Assembly (NCBI GenBank): GCA_947846985.1
Contig: CANTUZ010000001.1
Span: 31,272,727-31,336,726 of the forward strand
Direction: 5' to 3'
From: Fratercula arctica
Lineage: Eukaryota > Chordata > Aves > Charadriiformes > Alcidae
DNA length: 64,000 nt
Both the position numbers and the translations under genes were made by a program. This document shows, piece after piece, positions 45,563 to 57,462 of the stretch. A model generated the notes under the pieces. The model was given only the letters and a program-made list of their open reading frames with translations, had not been told where the DNA came from and made no database searches. How positions within the stretch are numbered: position 1 is the first letter of the stretch; each line of letters starts with the position of its first letter.

Positions 45563-46718
45563 ACGTGTGTTGCCATGTGTGGCCATGACCATGGCTATGT
45601 TTAGACTAAGGTACCCTGACTTCTGCAAGTTGTGAAGTTTTCTGACATGCAGGAAAGAGTTAATGACCAATGAAGACTGGAGTCAGCTCACCTAGCTTTA
45701 CTTAAGAGTCAGGCATTTGCATTACACTGGTTCTCTCATTTTCCTCCATAATCTGTGGCAGAGGTAAGTAGTTCCAGAGAGAGGTCATCCCACCTGCCTT
45801 GAGATAGGAGATGAGGAACTGCTGTCTACATAAATGTAGATTTGTGTAGACTGAACACCTACTTTCTAGGTAGATAAAGATATGGGGAAATGATCTCCCC
45901 TGACTTTACTTTCATATTTGCAGACTGTCCATAGCTGGACTGACCTTTATAAATGCCTTGATCAGTGTTCAGATTTTTTTCCAGTTTCCCTGAAAAGATT
46001 CCAGACTGTAACGGTTAGCAAAATCTTGCTTCTTTGGAAGACTCCTTGCAGGCTTTCTACTTATACCATGTTTCAACTTGCTGAATTCATGAATACACAA
46101 ACAAGTCGAGCAGATGTGAAAACAAGCATTGCTTCAGATGTATCAGCTGAAATGAACCCCATTAAATTACTGGGCAAGTTTGTGCCAGTGACTGTGTGAC
46201 TTTCTTATCCAATACAAATGCAACTCGCTGCACGGCTACATGGCCTGGGACTGCCCCGCAGGTGAGCGCATCCCTCAGGGCGACGGGGTGTCGGCATGAG
46301 GGCTGTTGGTACCTGGATGAGTGCAGCTGACGCTGCAGCTGGGAGAATGAACACTGCTGTGGTGCTGTGCTCTGTCTCTACGGGACTCAGTTGTCACTCT
46401 GCCTGAGATGGCTCTTCCTTGACAGGCAGGAGGAAACCGGAGCCACTGGCACATTTTAAACTTCCTTAGTCATTCAAGGTGCTGCGTGATCCCAAAGGGC
46501 TGGGGCAGGTGATCCCTTAGATTCAAATGCATAAGCACGAGTTCCCCAGCGAAATTAAACAAAGGTGAGCTTGGTGGAGTTTTGGTGATCTTGTTCCCCA
46601 CTTCCCAGCCTTGTCTGTGCTGCAGAGACAGTCATGGTGCTAGGATCAAATTCTGTGAAACCAGCTGGTTCCCAGTCCCAGGTATCCAGGCACTGGTAAT
46701 GTTTTTCCACAATCAATC
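45563..46718. other. Intergenic, no gene seen
   Basis: Unique sequence with a 93-codon frame at 45918-46199 that I do not recognise. Confidence 0.5.
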
Positions 46719-46904
46719 AAAGAAAAGAAAAGAAAAGAAAAAGAAAGGAAAGGAAAGGAAAGAAAAAAGAAAAGAAAAGAAAAGAAAGAAAAGAAAAGAA
46801 AAGAAAAGAAAAGAAAAGAAAAGAAAAGAAAAGAAAAGAAAAGAAAAGAAAAGAAAAGAAAAGAAAAAAAGAAAGAAAGAAAAGAAAAAAGAAAAGAAAA
46901 GAGA
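46719..46904 (+). repeat. (AAAAG)n polypurine microsatellite, about 186 bases
   Basis: Mostly perfect AAAAG units with a few AAAGG and AAAG variants near the 5' end and longer A runs near the 3' end. No pyrimidine occurs from 46719 to 46904. The long Lys/Glu-rich and Phe-rich open frames over it are artefacts of the repeat. Confidence 0.97.
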
Positions 46905-49900
46905 TTTCTAGAAGGGGCTTTCTGGGGGGCTCTGCCACTTCAAGCACACTTCAGGACTTCCAATCAGGAAAGGGTTTCTCAGTTTTTCATGGCAGTTGCA
47001 GAGGGAAGGACTCCTTTTTGCCTAGCCGCGCTATATTGTAGGAAACAAGCCATTTGGCTTTGTATTTTCTGTCAGAGGGATTTGACTTTATTCCTGATAT
47101 TGAGTCAATAACAAACCTTTGTATTTAATGATCACAGCATGGAAAGCACGCAAAGTGCAGCAGGCTTCAGCCATGTAGGCTTTGAGCTCTACCTGGCTGA
47201 AGGGTCCAGCAGTTCACAAGTCCAGCACTCATGCATGGGGTGAAGTCATCTGACAGACTTCACACAGGAGAGAACCTTTTTCCATCACCCCTTGGCTCAG
47301 TGCTCGCAGGAATTTTTTTTGATCATCAGGTTGTGCCCTTCCGTACTCTCAGAGAAATGAGCACATGGATATAGCTGAGGGGTTGCTGCACATCCGCACA
47401 AAAAGGAAGCTTTCAAGATCTTTTTGGCATATGAATCATCCGGTGCCTTTTCCGTTCAGATTGTCATCAGTCACAGTTTAGCAGGTGGACCACAGGCTGT
47501 GCTGTGAAGAGGAACGGGCACTAATGCTTCCTTGTGCTTATAGATGTGCAAAGATGTCCCCTTCCTCCCCCTCCCTGACATCCAGCTTCTCTGGAAAGTC
47601 AGTGATATGAAAGGACAAAAGACCACTTATGAAGGCATGAGGCAAACGCAATTGAAGGCACTCCAAGCAATTTCTAAGGCATTTGGTTTAGATTCTGCCC
47701 CTGTACATTAATAACCAGTGCTGGAGTGTTGGCTGTTGGGAAAGGAAGCATTTGGCACCAGTGCCCTGAAATACTAGGAAAAAACCTAACTACCCCAAAC
47801 AGACAGTGCCAGAGGAAGAGGGCTATAACAGCAGAGGCACTCTGTTTACGATGTTATATTATTTCATAGACTACCTAATCTCATTTGTTTATGGTACCAT
47901 AAACATGTTACCACCCATCAGCAAGGCTTCAGCTTTTCCCTAACCCTGGGTCTGAGCTACCTGTGGAAATGACTACTGGGTGGCAGGTGACTGGCTATTT
48001 TGGCAGCATCTCTGCTACCCCATACTAGATTAATATTCTGGAGGAACACATCACAGTCTTGAACATCTCCTCTGCAAACTGATATTTAACGGAATTATTA
48101 TGTTCTGTACCCACGCACAGCAACCCCCCCACTCACGTTGCGAGAGACACCGCGTTCAAGGCTGAGCCGTAACAGAGTGGGCTGCATTTCCATGGGATGA
48201 AATGTCTAGAAGAAGCTCTTATTCCGCTTTTGTACTGCTGAGAAGCTGGGGGAAAGTGATACAAAGCCTTCTTCCTTTCAGACACAGGCTTGGTACTTGC
48301 TGCTGCACAAACACTTACTCCTAGGTTTGTCCAGGAGTGAAGAACCGAGCGATTACACCTCCAGGGTGGTGGTGGTTTCATATCTTTCCAGAGAAACTTG
48401 CACCCTGGTGAAGTGCGGCTGACATAACATCTGGCTGGAAGTTACAAACCTGAGCACCTGGAATTTGTCTCTGCTTTCATTTGGACCCAAAGCAGGGTCT
48501 AATCCCGAGAGCCGCGCTCCCCAGTCAGGGAGCTGTGTGTGCCTGGAAGCAGCGCTGTGGTTGTACACAGTCACTGGGCATGGGGTATGTTCCCATGGTT
48601 GTTTGCAGCCTGGTGTTGGGTTTCATTGCTGACAGTTTACTTTTTAAATTAAAAACACCTTTTGCTGATGACCCCTAATTCCTGAAAGTGTGTCTGTATT
48701 GCTGCAGAACTCCTAATAGAGAAATTCTTTCCTGGCTAAGTGTAGTGAATGTCAGTAATTACTTTCTTTCAGTTTACCACAGTTCTCAGGATTAAGATTA
48801 ATAAAACACTGACTCTCAGCAAAGACGCTTAAATAAAGGATGGGTACTTCGAGTTCAGCCTGCTATATTGATTAGATAGCTCCATTTATTTCCCCCTGTT
48901 CACCGAAATAGTTTGAGACTGTTGCATAGCACAGGCAACTAATGCCAGCTGTGCTTGAGATGAAGGGTTTTTGACTCAAATGCCATTGAGAATAAATTTA
49001 AAGTGCTGTTATCTAGACATCACAGAAAGGAATAAAATCTAGAGTGTAAGCCCTAAAGTAATAGAGACAGATAGCTGCCAGACACGGAGGAGAGGAGGAG
49101 GTCTGGCTCTCTAATAAAGCACATCTGACTTGTGTTCAGCCTAGCCCCATGCCGCCATAGGCTGGAGCGAGGCAGGAGGAAAATGCAGATTGCTAAACCA
49201 CCAGAAGTGAGAAGCAAATACTGATGCCAAAGCGAACATGGCAGAGCCTCTGACTCGATGAAAGGAATGGGTCCTGCAAAGCAATTAGGAGCTCATAAGG
49301 AGCAAATGAGGAGGATGGGACAGTGGAGAAGATGACCCAGCAATATACGGTGTTAGAAATAGCATAAGGATCTGCCCTCCCATCAAGTGACACTTTTTTT
49401 ATTGGCACAAACTGAGAATTTTCCTGACTGTTTCTCCTGATGTATAATTTTCAGCAGTAACTGAAAATGTGTTTTTACCACCTTACCCATTTCTATCTCA
49501 GCTATTAGGGAGCAGCTGAAGTTGTTCCTCTGCTTCTCTGACCTTTTCTGACTTTCACAGTTTTATTTAAAGACGTTGTCTATTTTCCAGATCTCAGTAG
49601 CATCCACATTCAGCAGGCATCAAATGCACACCATGCAAGATTTATGTACATACTCTCTATTATCAACTCTATTATCGTCGTCAACTCATGAGTAAAACAG
49701 CTTAGGCGAAAGCGTGCAGATACAAAGCATGATTTTGCTCAGAATAACTGTTAAAATGTCCCTTGCTCTATGGTGTAGTTCAAAGCAATTGTTAAAAACC
49801 TGGCACGAAAAGGTTTGCTGACATTTCTGTAAAAGGCCATTCTGTGGACTGTCAGATAGATAGCATTTTATTCCAAGTTTACTCACCCAATAAATAGTAC

Positions 49901-51775
49901 AAATTGCTCTGTCCTGTCAAGGGTTCACCCTTGAGCACTTCATTTCATAAACAATCCTAATCTCATGCCATCTTTTTTGCCATCTCCAAAACTGTTTTTG
50001 AGGTGTACTAAGGCTGTAGGTTATTCCTTGGGGACTTGCAAGGGAAAAGCAGAAACACCATAGAACAGTATATGCCATACTAGAATAGTCCACAGGCTTC
50101 CTCAGGGAGGAGCAGAGGAGTGAAGGAAATGTTTTAACACAACTAGTTGCCCAGTATTTGATGCTTTCACCCAAAATTTATCATGATTTTTCGGTGTGAA
50201 AAGCTAGATTTGTCTATAAGCATGTAAATAAGTGTGTGGGAAAAGTTTTCAGGTGCAAAAGTTCAGGTTTTTTTCAGTCGTGCCTACTTCCTTATAGGAG
50301 AGGATAATTTGGCTTATTCTTCCTATCTTCATTTTGAAGTGAGGTTTGAGAAAATAAAATAAAATAAAACAAAACACACACGATGTTTTAAGACCTCTCA
50401 CAGCCCTCTGCCCCCTCCAGGGGTGCAGCGAGAGCTCCCTGGCTTTGCCCAGCCTCAGCCTCTCAGCACTGGGGAAGCGCAGAGCATGGGGTGCTGCTGG
50501 AGATGACACCCAGAGGAACGAGGGAAAGGTTTTGGTTACGCCGAAGTCGTTAATTACCGTCCACTGAACTGCTTTTGCATCACAAAATAATTGTGAGTCT
50601 CCTAAACAGAAGAAATTCCAAGCTGTCAGGGTGAGGAGCCGGCGTGACGGCTGCGTCTCATGCGGAGTTTGTTTGGTGACACAAATGGTGGTGGCTGCTG
50701 TCAATCCGCTCTCCCCTCTTCCTTGTACCTGCAGCGGGAAGGCGATTTACCGGCTCACTTCCCATCGGATATTTTGACAGAGCTGCAGGATAGAAAAGAA
50801 GCAGAATTGCACTTGAAACTTTTTGCTTTTTAAAATCCCGGGTGCCTCTGCAAGCATTTGCAGTCAAGGGCAAAGCTGAAGGCAGGGAGGGGAGAGGGAC
50901 TGATGAACTTTCCCTTTCTCAGTGTCATATCTAGGGGCTTCCCCACACATTTTTAGTTTTAAGTGAGAGATTAAAAGAAGTCAGGCGCATTAGGAAAGAA
51001 ACAGCATGCACAAAAATCTTTTCAAAAGCTGCCAGTCTGCTATTTTAAAGGTCCACCGAGCTCCTGGTCACGGAAGTAGGAAAATTCCCAAGGGGAAAGG
51101 GCTGAATGCAGAAGCCATCAGGTGCACGCTCTTGTTAACACGTGCAGCCTGCCAGCTCTCTGCCTTCCAGCTACTGCTGGAGCTTTTTCTAGCTGAATGA
51201 CAGATGATGTCTGAGAGGAGGAGGATGAGCTGTGTCACATTTCTTTCTCGGTGCTGCCTGCACACATAACTAAACGCCTCTCTCTTTGCCATACGGCAGT
51301 TGTGCGAAAGTGTGCTGGGCATCGCGCTGGCTGAAGATTTAGAGCAGGGATAAAAAGCGGAGAGACAGAGAAGATGAAAAAGATGAGGGAATAGTATTAG
51401 TTTAAGAGGAGGGTCTGGGCCTGGGAACTGAGTGCAAATCACCAGCTCCAGGATGGTGCTTTCTGCCGTGACCCATGCATCCCAGCAAAGAGTTATTAAA
51501 AATGGCTGAGACCAGACACCGGGACACATATCATGTTGTTTCCCATCTCATTAAATGCTGCAGCATCTGTGTTGTTATATTATTGTGAAAAATTTGGGAG
51601 GAAAGTGCTTTGTTTCCTTGGAAAGTTTATGTCTGAGCTTGGTCTCTAATTTTTTCTGAAGACAAAAGAGCATAGCAGTAAAGCACCATGGATGAAATGT
51701 AACTGTGCTATAATAAAAAGAATTTAAACCAGAGACTATCTGGGTTTGAAAAGACTTCATAACAGTCCCACTTTG
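46905..51775. other. Intergenic, no gene seen
   Basis: Unique sequence. A short AAAAT/AAAAC repeat lies at 50351-50375. Minus-strand open frames of about 150 codons at 50249-50704 and 51068-51529 have no recognisable domain and no splice or poly(A) support. Confidence 0.5.
50351..50375 (+). repeat. Short AAAAT/AAAAC pentamer repeat
   Basis: Three AAAAT units pass into AAAAC units. Confidence 0.85.
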
Positions 51776-51780
51776 GACTT

Positions 51781-51947
51781 AGAATCATAGAATCATAGAA
51801 TGGTTTGGGTTGGAAGGGACCTTAAAGATCATCTAGTTCCAACCCCCCTGCCATGGGCAGGGACACCTCCCACTAGATCAGGTTGCTCAGAGCCCCATCC
51901 AGCCTGGCCTTAAAAACTTTCAGGGATGGAGCTTCCACCACCTCTCT
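51781..51947 (-). mobile_element. CR1 LINE 3' fragment with candidate 10-base target-site duplication
   Basis: The minus strand carries the CR1 3' end with GTTGGAACTAGATGATCT and an ATTCTATGATTCT tail, the same subfamily as the 27.2 kb copy. The word gacttagaat occurs at both borders (51776-51785 and 51948-51957). Its last five bases overlap the tail repeat. Confidence 0.93.
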
Positions 51948-51957
51948 GACTTAGAAT

Positions 51958-53482
51958 GTTACCCTTCTTGAGATTGGTCTGGCACAAATAGTTGCAAGTT
52001 GCTGCAGTTGTTCAACGTTGTCTTTGTCCCAGCTCTTCATAGTGGAGACCTGCTTAGAATAAGCACCTCTTTTCATCTGTCTGATCCACCAAAAAAAGGC
52101 ATATTTGAAATGCAGGTGCAATCCTGTCAGTGGCTCCAGCAAGATCAGCACTAACCCAAAGCTCTGATGTGGCCAGTCCATAAGCCGGACGGATGTTTGC
52201 TCCCCAGCTCTGTATAATGTCCCAAAGCTTATTCATCCTTATTGCATTACTGAGGAAGTAGTTGTTCTGGTTTGGATTTCAGCAGTGCTGCTGAAATGTT
52301 TTCTTGTGCTCCAAGGTATATATGTCTTGACTATAAAGGTCAAAGCAGAAATTAACCTTCACCTATTTTTCTGTTCCAATTTGCTTTCTCTTATATTGAA
52401 ACCTCATAGAAAGCATTTAGAAGCACCTCTTACCTATGGCATTGGGGACAAGAAGGGACTGTGTCTTAGTAGACACAGAAAAGCCTGAAGTATCACAGCA
52501 TCCTTTCTCTCAGACAAAACTTGGAGGTGCGCATAATGCACAAACAGGCTGACATTGTCAAGACGTGTGTTGAGATGAATGAAGAAATACCAATTTTGAC
52601 TACATTTGACTTCTCTAAGGAGTGAAGATATCACAAAGGCACTTTCTGTACATGTTGAGGAAATGACATCTGTGGGTTCCCTATGTGTGTGGATGGGAAA
52701 TAGTGAGCAGAAAACAGCAGACCAAAGAGAGGTAGTGCATGAAAGTCTGCCACTAATTCTGCTGCAAAAATCAATCTTTTGATCTCGTGTAAAATAGTAT
52801 CAGTTTCTGCAAAGGGGTCTTTTTTTTTTAAACACGTGTTGATTGACAATAAATCTATTTTATTAATTTTTTCCCCTGTATTATTTGAATTTATGACCAA
52901 CTTTCCCCCCTAATTATTTTGCTCAAGACCAATGGCTATCTAAAAAGCCTGAACTGTCTGATTTTCTTTTTTAGATTCCCTGGCACAGAACAAAACCCCC
53001 TATTAACCATATCTGCCTTTTCTGCATTACTATTGACAGCGTTATCACTTCATCTATCAACATGTCAACAGTACTATTGGGGCCTTTAAGATTCCAGACA
53101 TTTCACTCTTCCCTTCCATTGCCAGTATTATGGAGTAGGTCACATTTATGCCCGTGAAGAGGCAAACCCAATTTGTCAAAATTATGATCCATAACATTAG
53201 TGTTGTTCAAACTTTCAACTTTTCTTTAATACCTTGTGTCTTCATGAATGGTTTCAAAATCTTGGCTTTGTACTTGGCAAGTGCTTTTTGGACCCACTCT
53301 TCCTGCTGTTTGTAAGAACTCGGTGTCTACAGGACGACTCCAGCCAGCTTGCCCTGCAGAAGGTCCTTTTAACAAAAGAGTCTCAGAGTGGGTGGTAACT
53401 GTATAGTTTGTGCATCATTCCCTGTTCTGCAAATCATTGCATTCAGGGCTGCACATTAAAGACAGAGTTCAAACGAATAGAG
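51958..53482. other. Intergenic, no gene seen
   Basis: Unique AT-rich sequence; nothing recognisable. Confidence 0.5.
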
Positions 53483-53572
53483 CTGCAGAATAATTCAAGC
53501 TGGAAGGCACCTTGGGAGGGATCTAGTCCAACCTCCTGCTCAAAGGAGAACTAGCTTCAAAGCTAGATCAGA
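53483..53572 (-). mobile_element. CR1 3' end fragment, older subfamily
   Basis: It reads AATTCAAGCTGGAAGGCACC, then GATCTAGTCCAACCTCCTGC and TCAAAGGAG, the antisense of a CR1 3' UTR. The ATTCTATG tail is mostly lost. Confidence 0.65.
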
Positions 53573-56500
53573 AACAAAATGCTAGTTATATTAAAAATAA
53601 TGCATTGCAGGTTTCAGTTAGGCAGCAATGAATGTAATTCTTAGTGGAGGCTGTGTTCATAAATTTTCAAAGGAAAAAAAGGAGGAGGAAGAACTTTAGA
53701 AAATAACAGCTGTATTTCTCCCTTTCTTCATTAAAATTTATCTTCCTAAGCCTGGAAAAGCACCAGGCCTTGCCTTACCTAGGGATCTGGAGGCAGCCTG
53801 GACTTTAAGAATGAGAAGATCAGGATAAACCAGATGAACAGCCTGAAAGACAGGGTAGTTGACTTGTTTCTTTGTAGAGGGAAAGAAAACAATGGAAAAG
53901 GACCTGGGGGCAGGGCATTTAAAAACCCAGCTCAATGCAATGACATAATTTCAGTAACAGGTGAGGAGAGCAGCCTCCTCTCTCCAAAGAAGGGTCCAGC
54001 AGAAGTCTTAAGCAACCTTGCAGAGGGGGAAAGCAAAGGCAATAACACAACCGATTTTTTTTCTTTATGTGTGCGTAGGACGTGCGTGTCTTATAAAGTC
54101 CTTGTTAGTTTTGTTCTGTGATAGGCTCCTTCTTCAAAGTATGCTTTGGGGAAGCACCCTCTTTAAGGAGGAGTGTGATCCACCCAGCCCTCAGTTAGCA
54201 GATAAAGTGCTATAATGATTTATAACTCCGTAATTTGATATAGAAAGCTGTCAAGTGTTACCACAAGGAGTGTGAGGTAGCCAACAGGGCTGACTTTAAC
54301 AAACTCATCTGTATGCGAAGGAAACTGCCTTTTTTGTTGCTGCAATATAGACCACAGCAGGGAGAGTCATGAGTACTAGCGGCTTGGCCTGAGCTCAGAT
54401 CACAGATGAGGCGAGAGGCGCAACAATTCTCACTAGTCGCTGGAAAATTGCCGCTTGTAGTAAAAATGTAATCTGGACAAAAAGAGGCCAAATTCACAGG
54501 CTTTTAGTTTTGAACTGCATTGATTTTTATTTTTATTTTAAATGCTCTGGTTGTTAAACAGGTGTTTAATTTATTACTTAATGGTTAACAAAATATTAAT
54601 CATCCTTTTTATAGAACAACACTTCAAGCTACGATATAATGCAGTGCCTCTTCATCCCATTGAAATATGTAATTTTCTATTTCTATATATGTATATTTTA
54701 TATATATGCAGCTAACTTTTAAAAATATATCCTATTTTAAAAAGATACTTAGAAAAACATACACCAGCATTTTCTGTACCTGTACTGGTATAGCTCTGGT
54801 TCTTAAATGCACAGCCAGCAGCCACCTCCACGCTCCTTGTCAAAGTAAAGTAGTTTCCAGCCTTTGGAGATGAGTTTTGCTTCACAATTCATCAGTTCAC
54901 TGCCAGAGCCCAGATAATCTATCACCATGATGGCAAAAGTGGAAAATAGGGCTGTGGCAAGACTTTAGGAGTGGGTTAAACCTCAAGTACGTTCCTGAGC
55001 AGTATCGATTTCAGCTCCTAGTTAGTTACATGGCTGAATCAAGACTTCAGCATATGCTCAAGTGCTTTCTGGAATTGAAGCCTCAATGTGAAGTTAACAG
55101 AGATCATCCTAGACCCCTTAATATATATATACATCCTTTTGGAAAGCTCTGTGTATTCATAGCTAGCATATGTCACTGTGTATACAGCATTATAGGTTGT
55201 CTTCCCAAAATGGAGTTTGGAGATGCCCAAGTCTCTCGACAGGAACGCATTTGAATCTCAAAACTCCAGCTGTGGCTGATTCATCAGCGTAGCTCTAAAC
55301 GCCAACTATTTCCTGGTTTTTTTTTTAAATACACCTGATTATTTTCTAGTAAAAAAAGAATTGTTTTTCATTGCAGAATCAGGGTAGTTAAATGATACAG
55401 TAAGCAATTATTATGAGTTTATTATAGCTTCTAAAGAAGAAATGTAGTTACTTTTATATGCTTCAGAAATACAATTAAAGCAAAAAAATTTCTCTTCCTT
55501 TGCTCCCCTACATTTTAATTACCGCTAAAACCCGATTACTTGAACACAAGAAGGTATAGCGCAATAAAGGGTGTTAAAGGAAGAAGCAAGCTGTTGGAGT
55601 GGCGTGTGAGGTGTAAATGCATTTGCCTTTCACTTTGCTGACAGGCACTGGACCTAAATTTTAGCAAGAGTCTGGTCATTTTCTGAACAATTTGCAGCAA
55701 TTCCCAGCTGCTGCTCCGCTTTGGGTAATGGAAGAGTTTTACATGCAGCTGTCCGGGTGAATTGTTTTAATGTCTTATTGGAATTACTATCTTTCACTTC
55801 GCTGAACCAAGGGATATAATTACACACTTTATAACTAGCTGCGTAGCAAGTGCAAATTACAGTAAACATTTGAATATTTTAAGTGATGTTGTCAAGAGTT
55901 AGGCCAATTCCAGGTCCGTTCCCTACATTTTGTACCTAGGAGATGCTGTAACTTTATCCCAGGCAAACAAGAAAGCTGACAAGGCTGCTGATAACTATTT
56001 TAGATGTAGCCTTCGCTTACGGTTTCAGACAGAATTTCCAGGTGAAAACATTTCCAAAGTAGGTCACTTTTCCAGCTGTAGCTACACCGACAGCATTCAC
56101 TGAACTACAACACACCAAACGTTAATATTCTATATCATAACTCCAGCTTTTTTTTTCTTTATGTTTGGATCCTGGTCAGCTTGCTGAAGTAGTTTTCCCA
56201 GCTCGCTTCTTTTTCCTATGAATTTTAAAACACCACTAAAGTAAAAAGTTGGCCTTTCATAGGTTTTGCATTTGCGTATGTTGTTCATGCTCCGTAGTGG
56301 GTCTGTGTGTTGCAACTGCTAATCAAATCCTATTTTGCACCAAAAAGATGTCAACTGCTTTTGAAATTTGCACACCTCAAGGGTTTGTTTACATTTCTTT
56401 GTCTTAAATGTCTAATTACTTTAACGACGGAAATGTTCAGGAGGGTGTTAATGCAGTAAAGCAATTTTCTATCTCCGTAATTTCCCCAGCCTGCTTTTTG

Positions 56501-56925
56501 GCAATGCATGTTGTTTCAAGTGCCTTGCAAGATAAACAACTTTTCATAGTAAAATACTGCTAGGTACTGTAGAGGGCTTTAGAGCTGGGAATGCAAGAGC
56601 TTCTATGAAGAGTTAAAACTGTTCTATGAATGGTTACAATAAAGGGCCTCCTCCCTACACCTTCTTGTTATTGATTAAATGAAATCGCACCGCTGCCGGC
56701 AGTGTCTGTGTGCTTTATGGATTTCTTCTGACCCAGCTAAGCCATGGTTGCTTTTCCTGTTTAATTGCAAATACTGGTTTTAATCGCTTCCTGTCATTTG
56801 TTGATGGAAAGGGCTGATATTAATAACTCCACATGGTAGAGAATGGCAGGTGTCTATTAATTACACCACGATTATTTCTATCTACCTGCCCTTTCTCTTT
56901 GTTAGAAACAAGCAGGACTCTGTGC
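53573..56925. other. Intergenic, AT-rich, no gene seen
   Basis: Strongly AT-rich around 54520-54740, with TATATA words there and at 55121-55131. No coding evidence. Confidence 0.5.
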
Positions 56926-56929
56926 GTCC

Positions 56930-57095
56930 ACACCTCGGTGCGGGCAGTGTTGCCAGGCTACTGCTGTGCCGGCTGGCACACGTGGGCAGCGTCGTTCAGC
57001 TGTGGGCATCAACGGTACCTGAGCCGTCAGCGCACGTGGCCATCTCCTTCGTGTACGTGGCTGAGGTGACATCACACCTGGGGCTCAGGATGACA
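56930..57095. other. GC-rich, CpG-containing patch beside the solo LTR
   Basis: A local jump in G+C and CpG in AT-rich surroundings, with two CACGTG E-box words (56979-56984 and 57033-57038). It lies outside the LTR and its flanking repeat, so it is not explained by the element. Function unknown. Confidence 0.5.
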
Positions 57096-57116
57096 TAAAA
57101 GGCATGGAAGGGTAAG

Positions 57117-57462
57117 TGCGACGAGCGAGGGAAGACAAGCAGCCGACTCAATGTGAGTGATAAAGCAAGCTTCAGTTTATTGCCCGAATACGCTTCATTA
57201 TATAGCTACTGGTTACATCATCGCTTGAATATTGGCTAATTATAAAAGTCATCTGCTCACTGCGATTGGCTCTCTGTCCACACGACAGGGTTCAGCCTTA
57301 GTTCCCTATTCTTATCAGCTCCTTATTCTTGCTTCTGCATTCTCATGGCTTGTTTACTTAGTACTTTCCCATCGCCGAGCTGTAACTTGCTTCTACGTTA
57401 TTCTCATCTCACATAACTCCTCTATTGTCCCATGACCTTGCTCCTCAAGCCATTCTGCAACA
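57117..57462 (-). mobile_element. Solo LTR of a class II (alpharetrovirus-like) endogenous retrovirus
   Basis: A 346-base element begins TGTTGC and ends TCGCA on the minus strand (TG...CA). It is flanked by ggtaag (57111-57116) and gataag (57463-57468), a 6-base target-site duplication with one mismatch. In transcription order it has two CCAAT boxes (57265-57269 and 57231-57235), a TATATAA box (57198-57204) and CAATAAAC with the poly(A) signal at 57176-57181. The poly(A) signal lies about 20 bases after the TATA box, upstream of the expected start, as in avian sarcoma-leukosis LTRs. Length and 6-base duplication fit class II avian elements. No internal viral sequence is present on either side, so recombination between two LTRs is inferred. 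Confidence 0.8.

Noticed and set aside
46190..46270. A possible exon ending CCCCGCAG|GTGAGC
   Set aside because: The donor is good but no acceptor and consistent open frame could be paired with it.
46582..46947. Lys/Glu-rich and Phe-rich open frames on opposite strands
   Set aside because: Both are produced by the AAAAG repeat.
50249..51529. Two minus-strand open frames of about 150 codons
   Set aside because: No recognisable domain, no supporting signals, and they lie in locally GC-richer sequence where long chance frames are expected.
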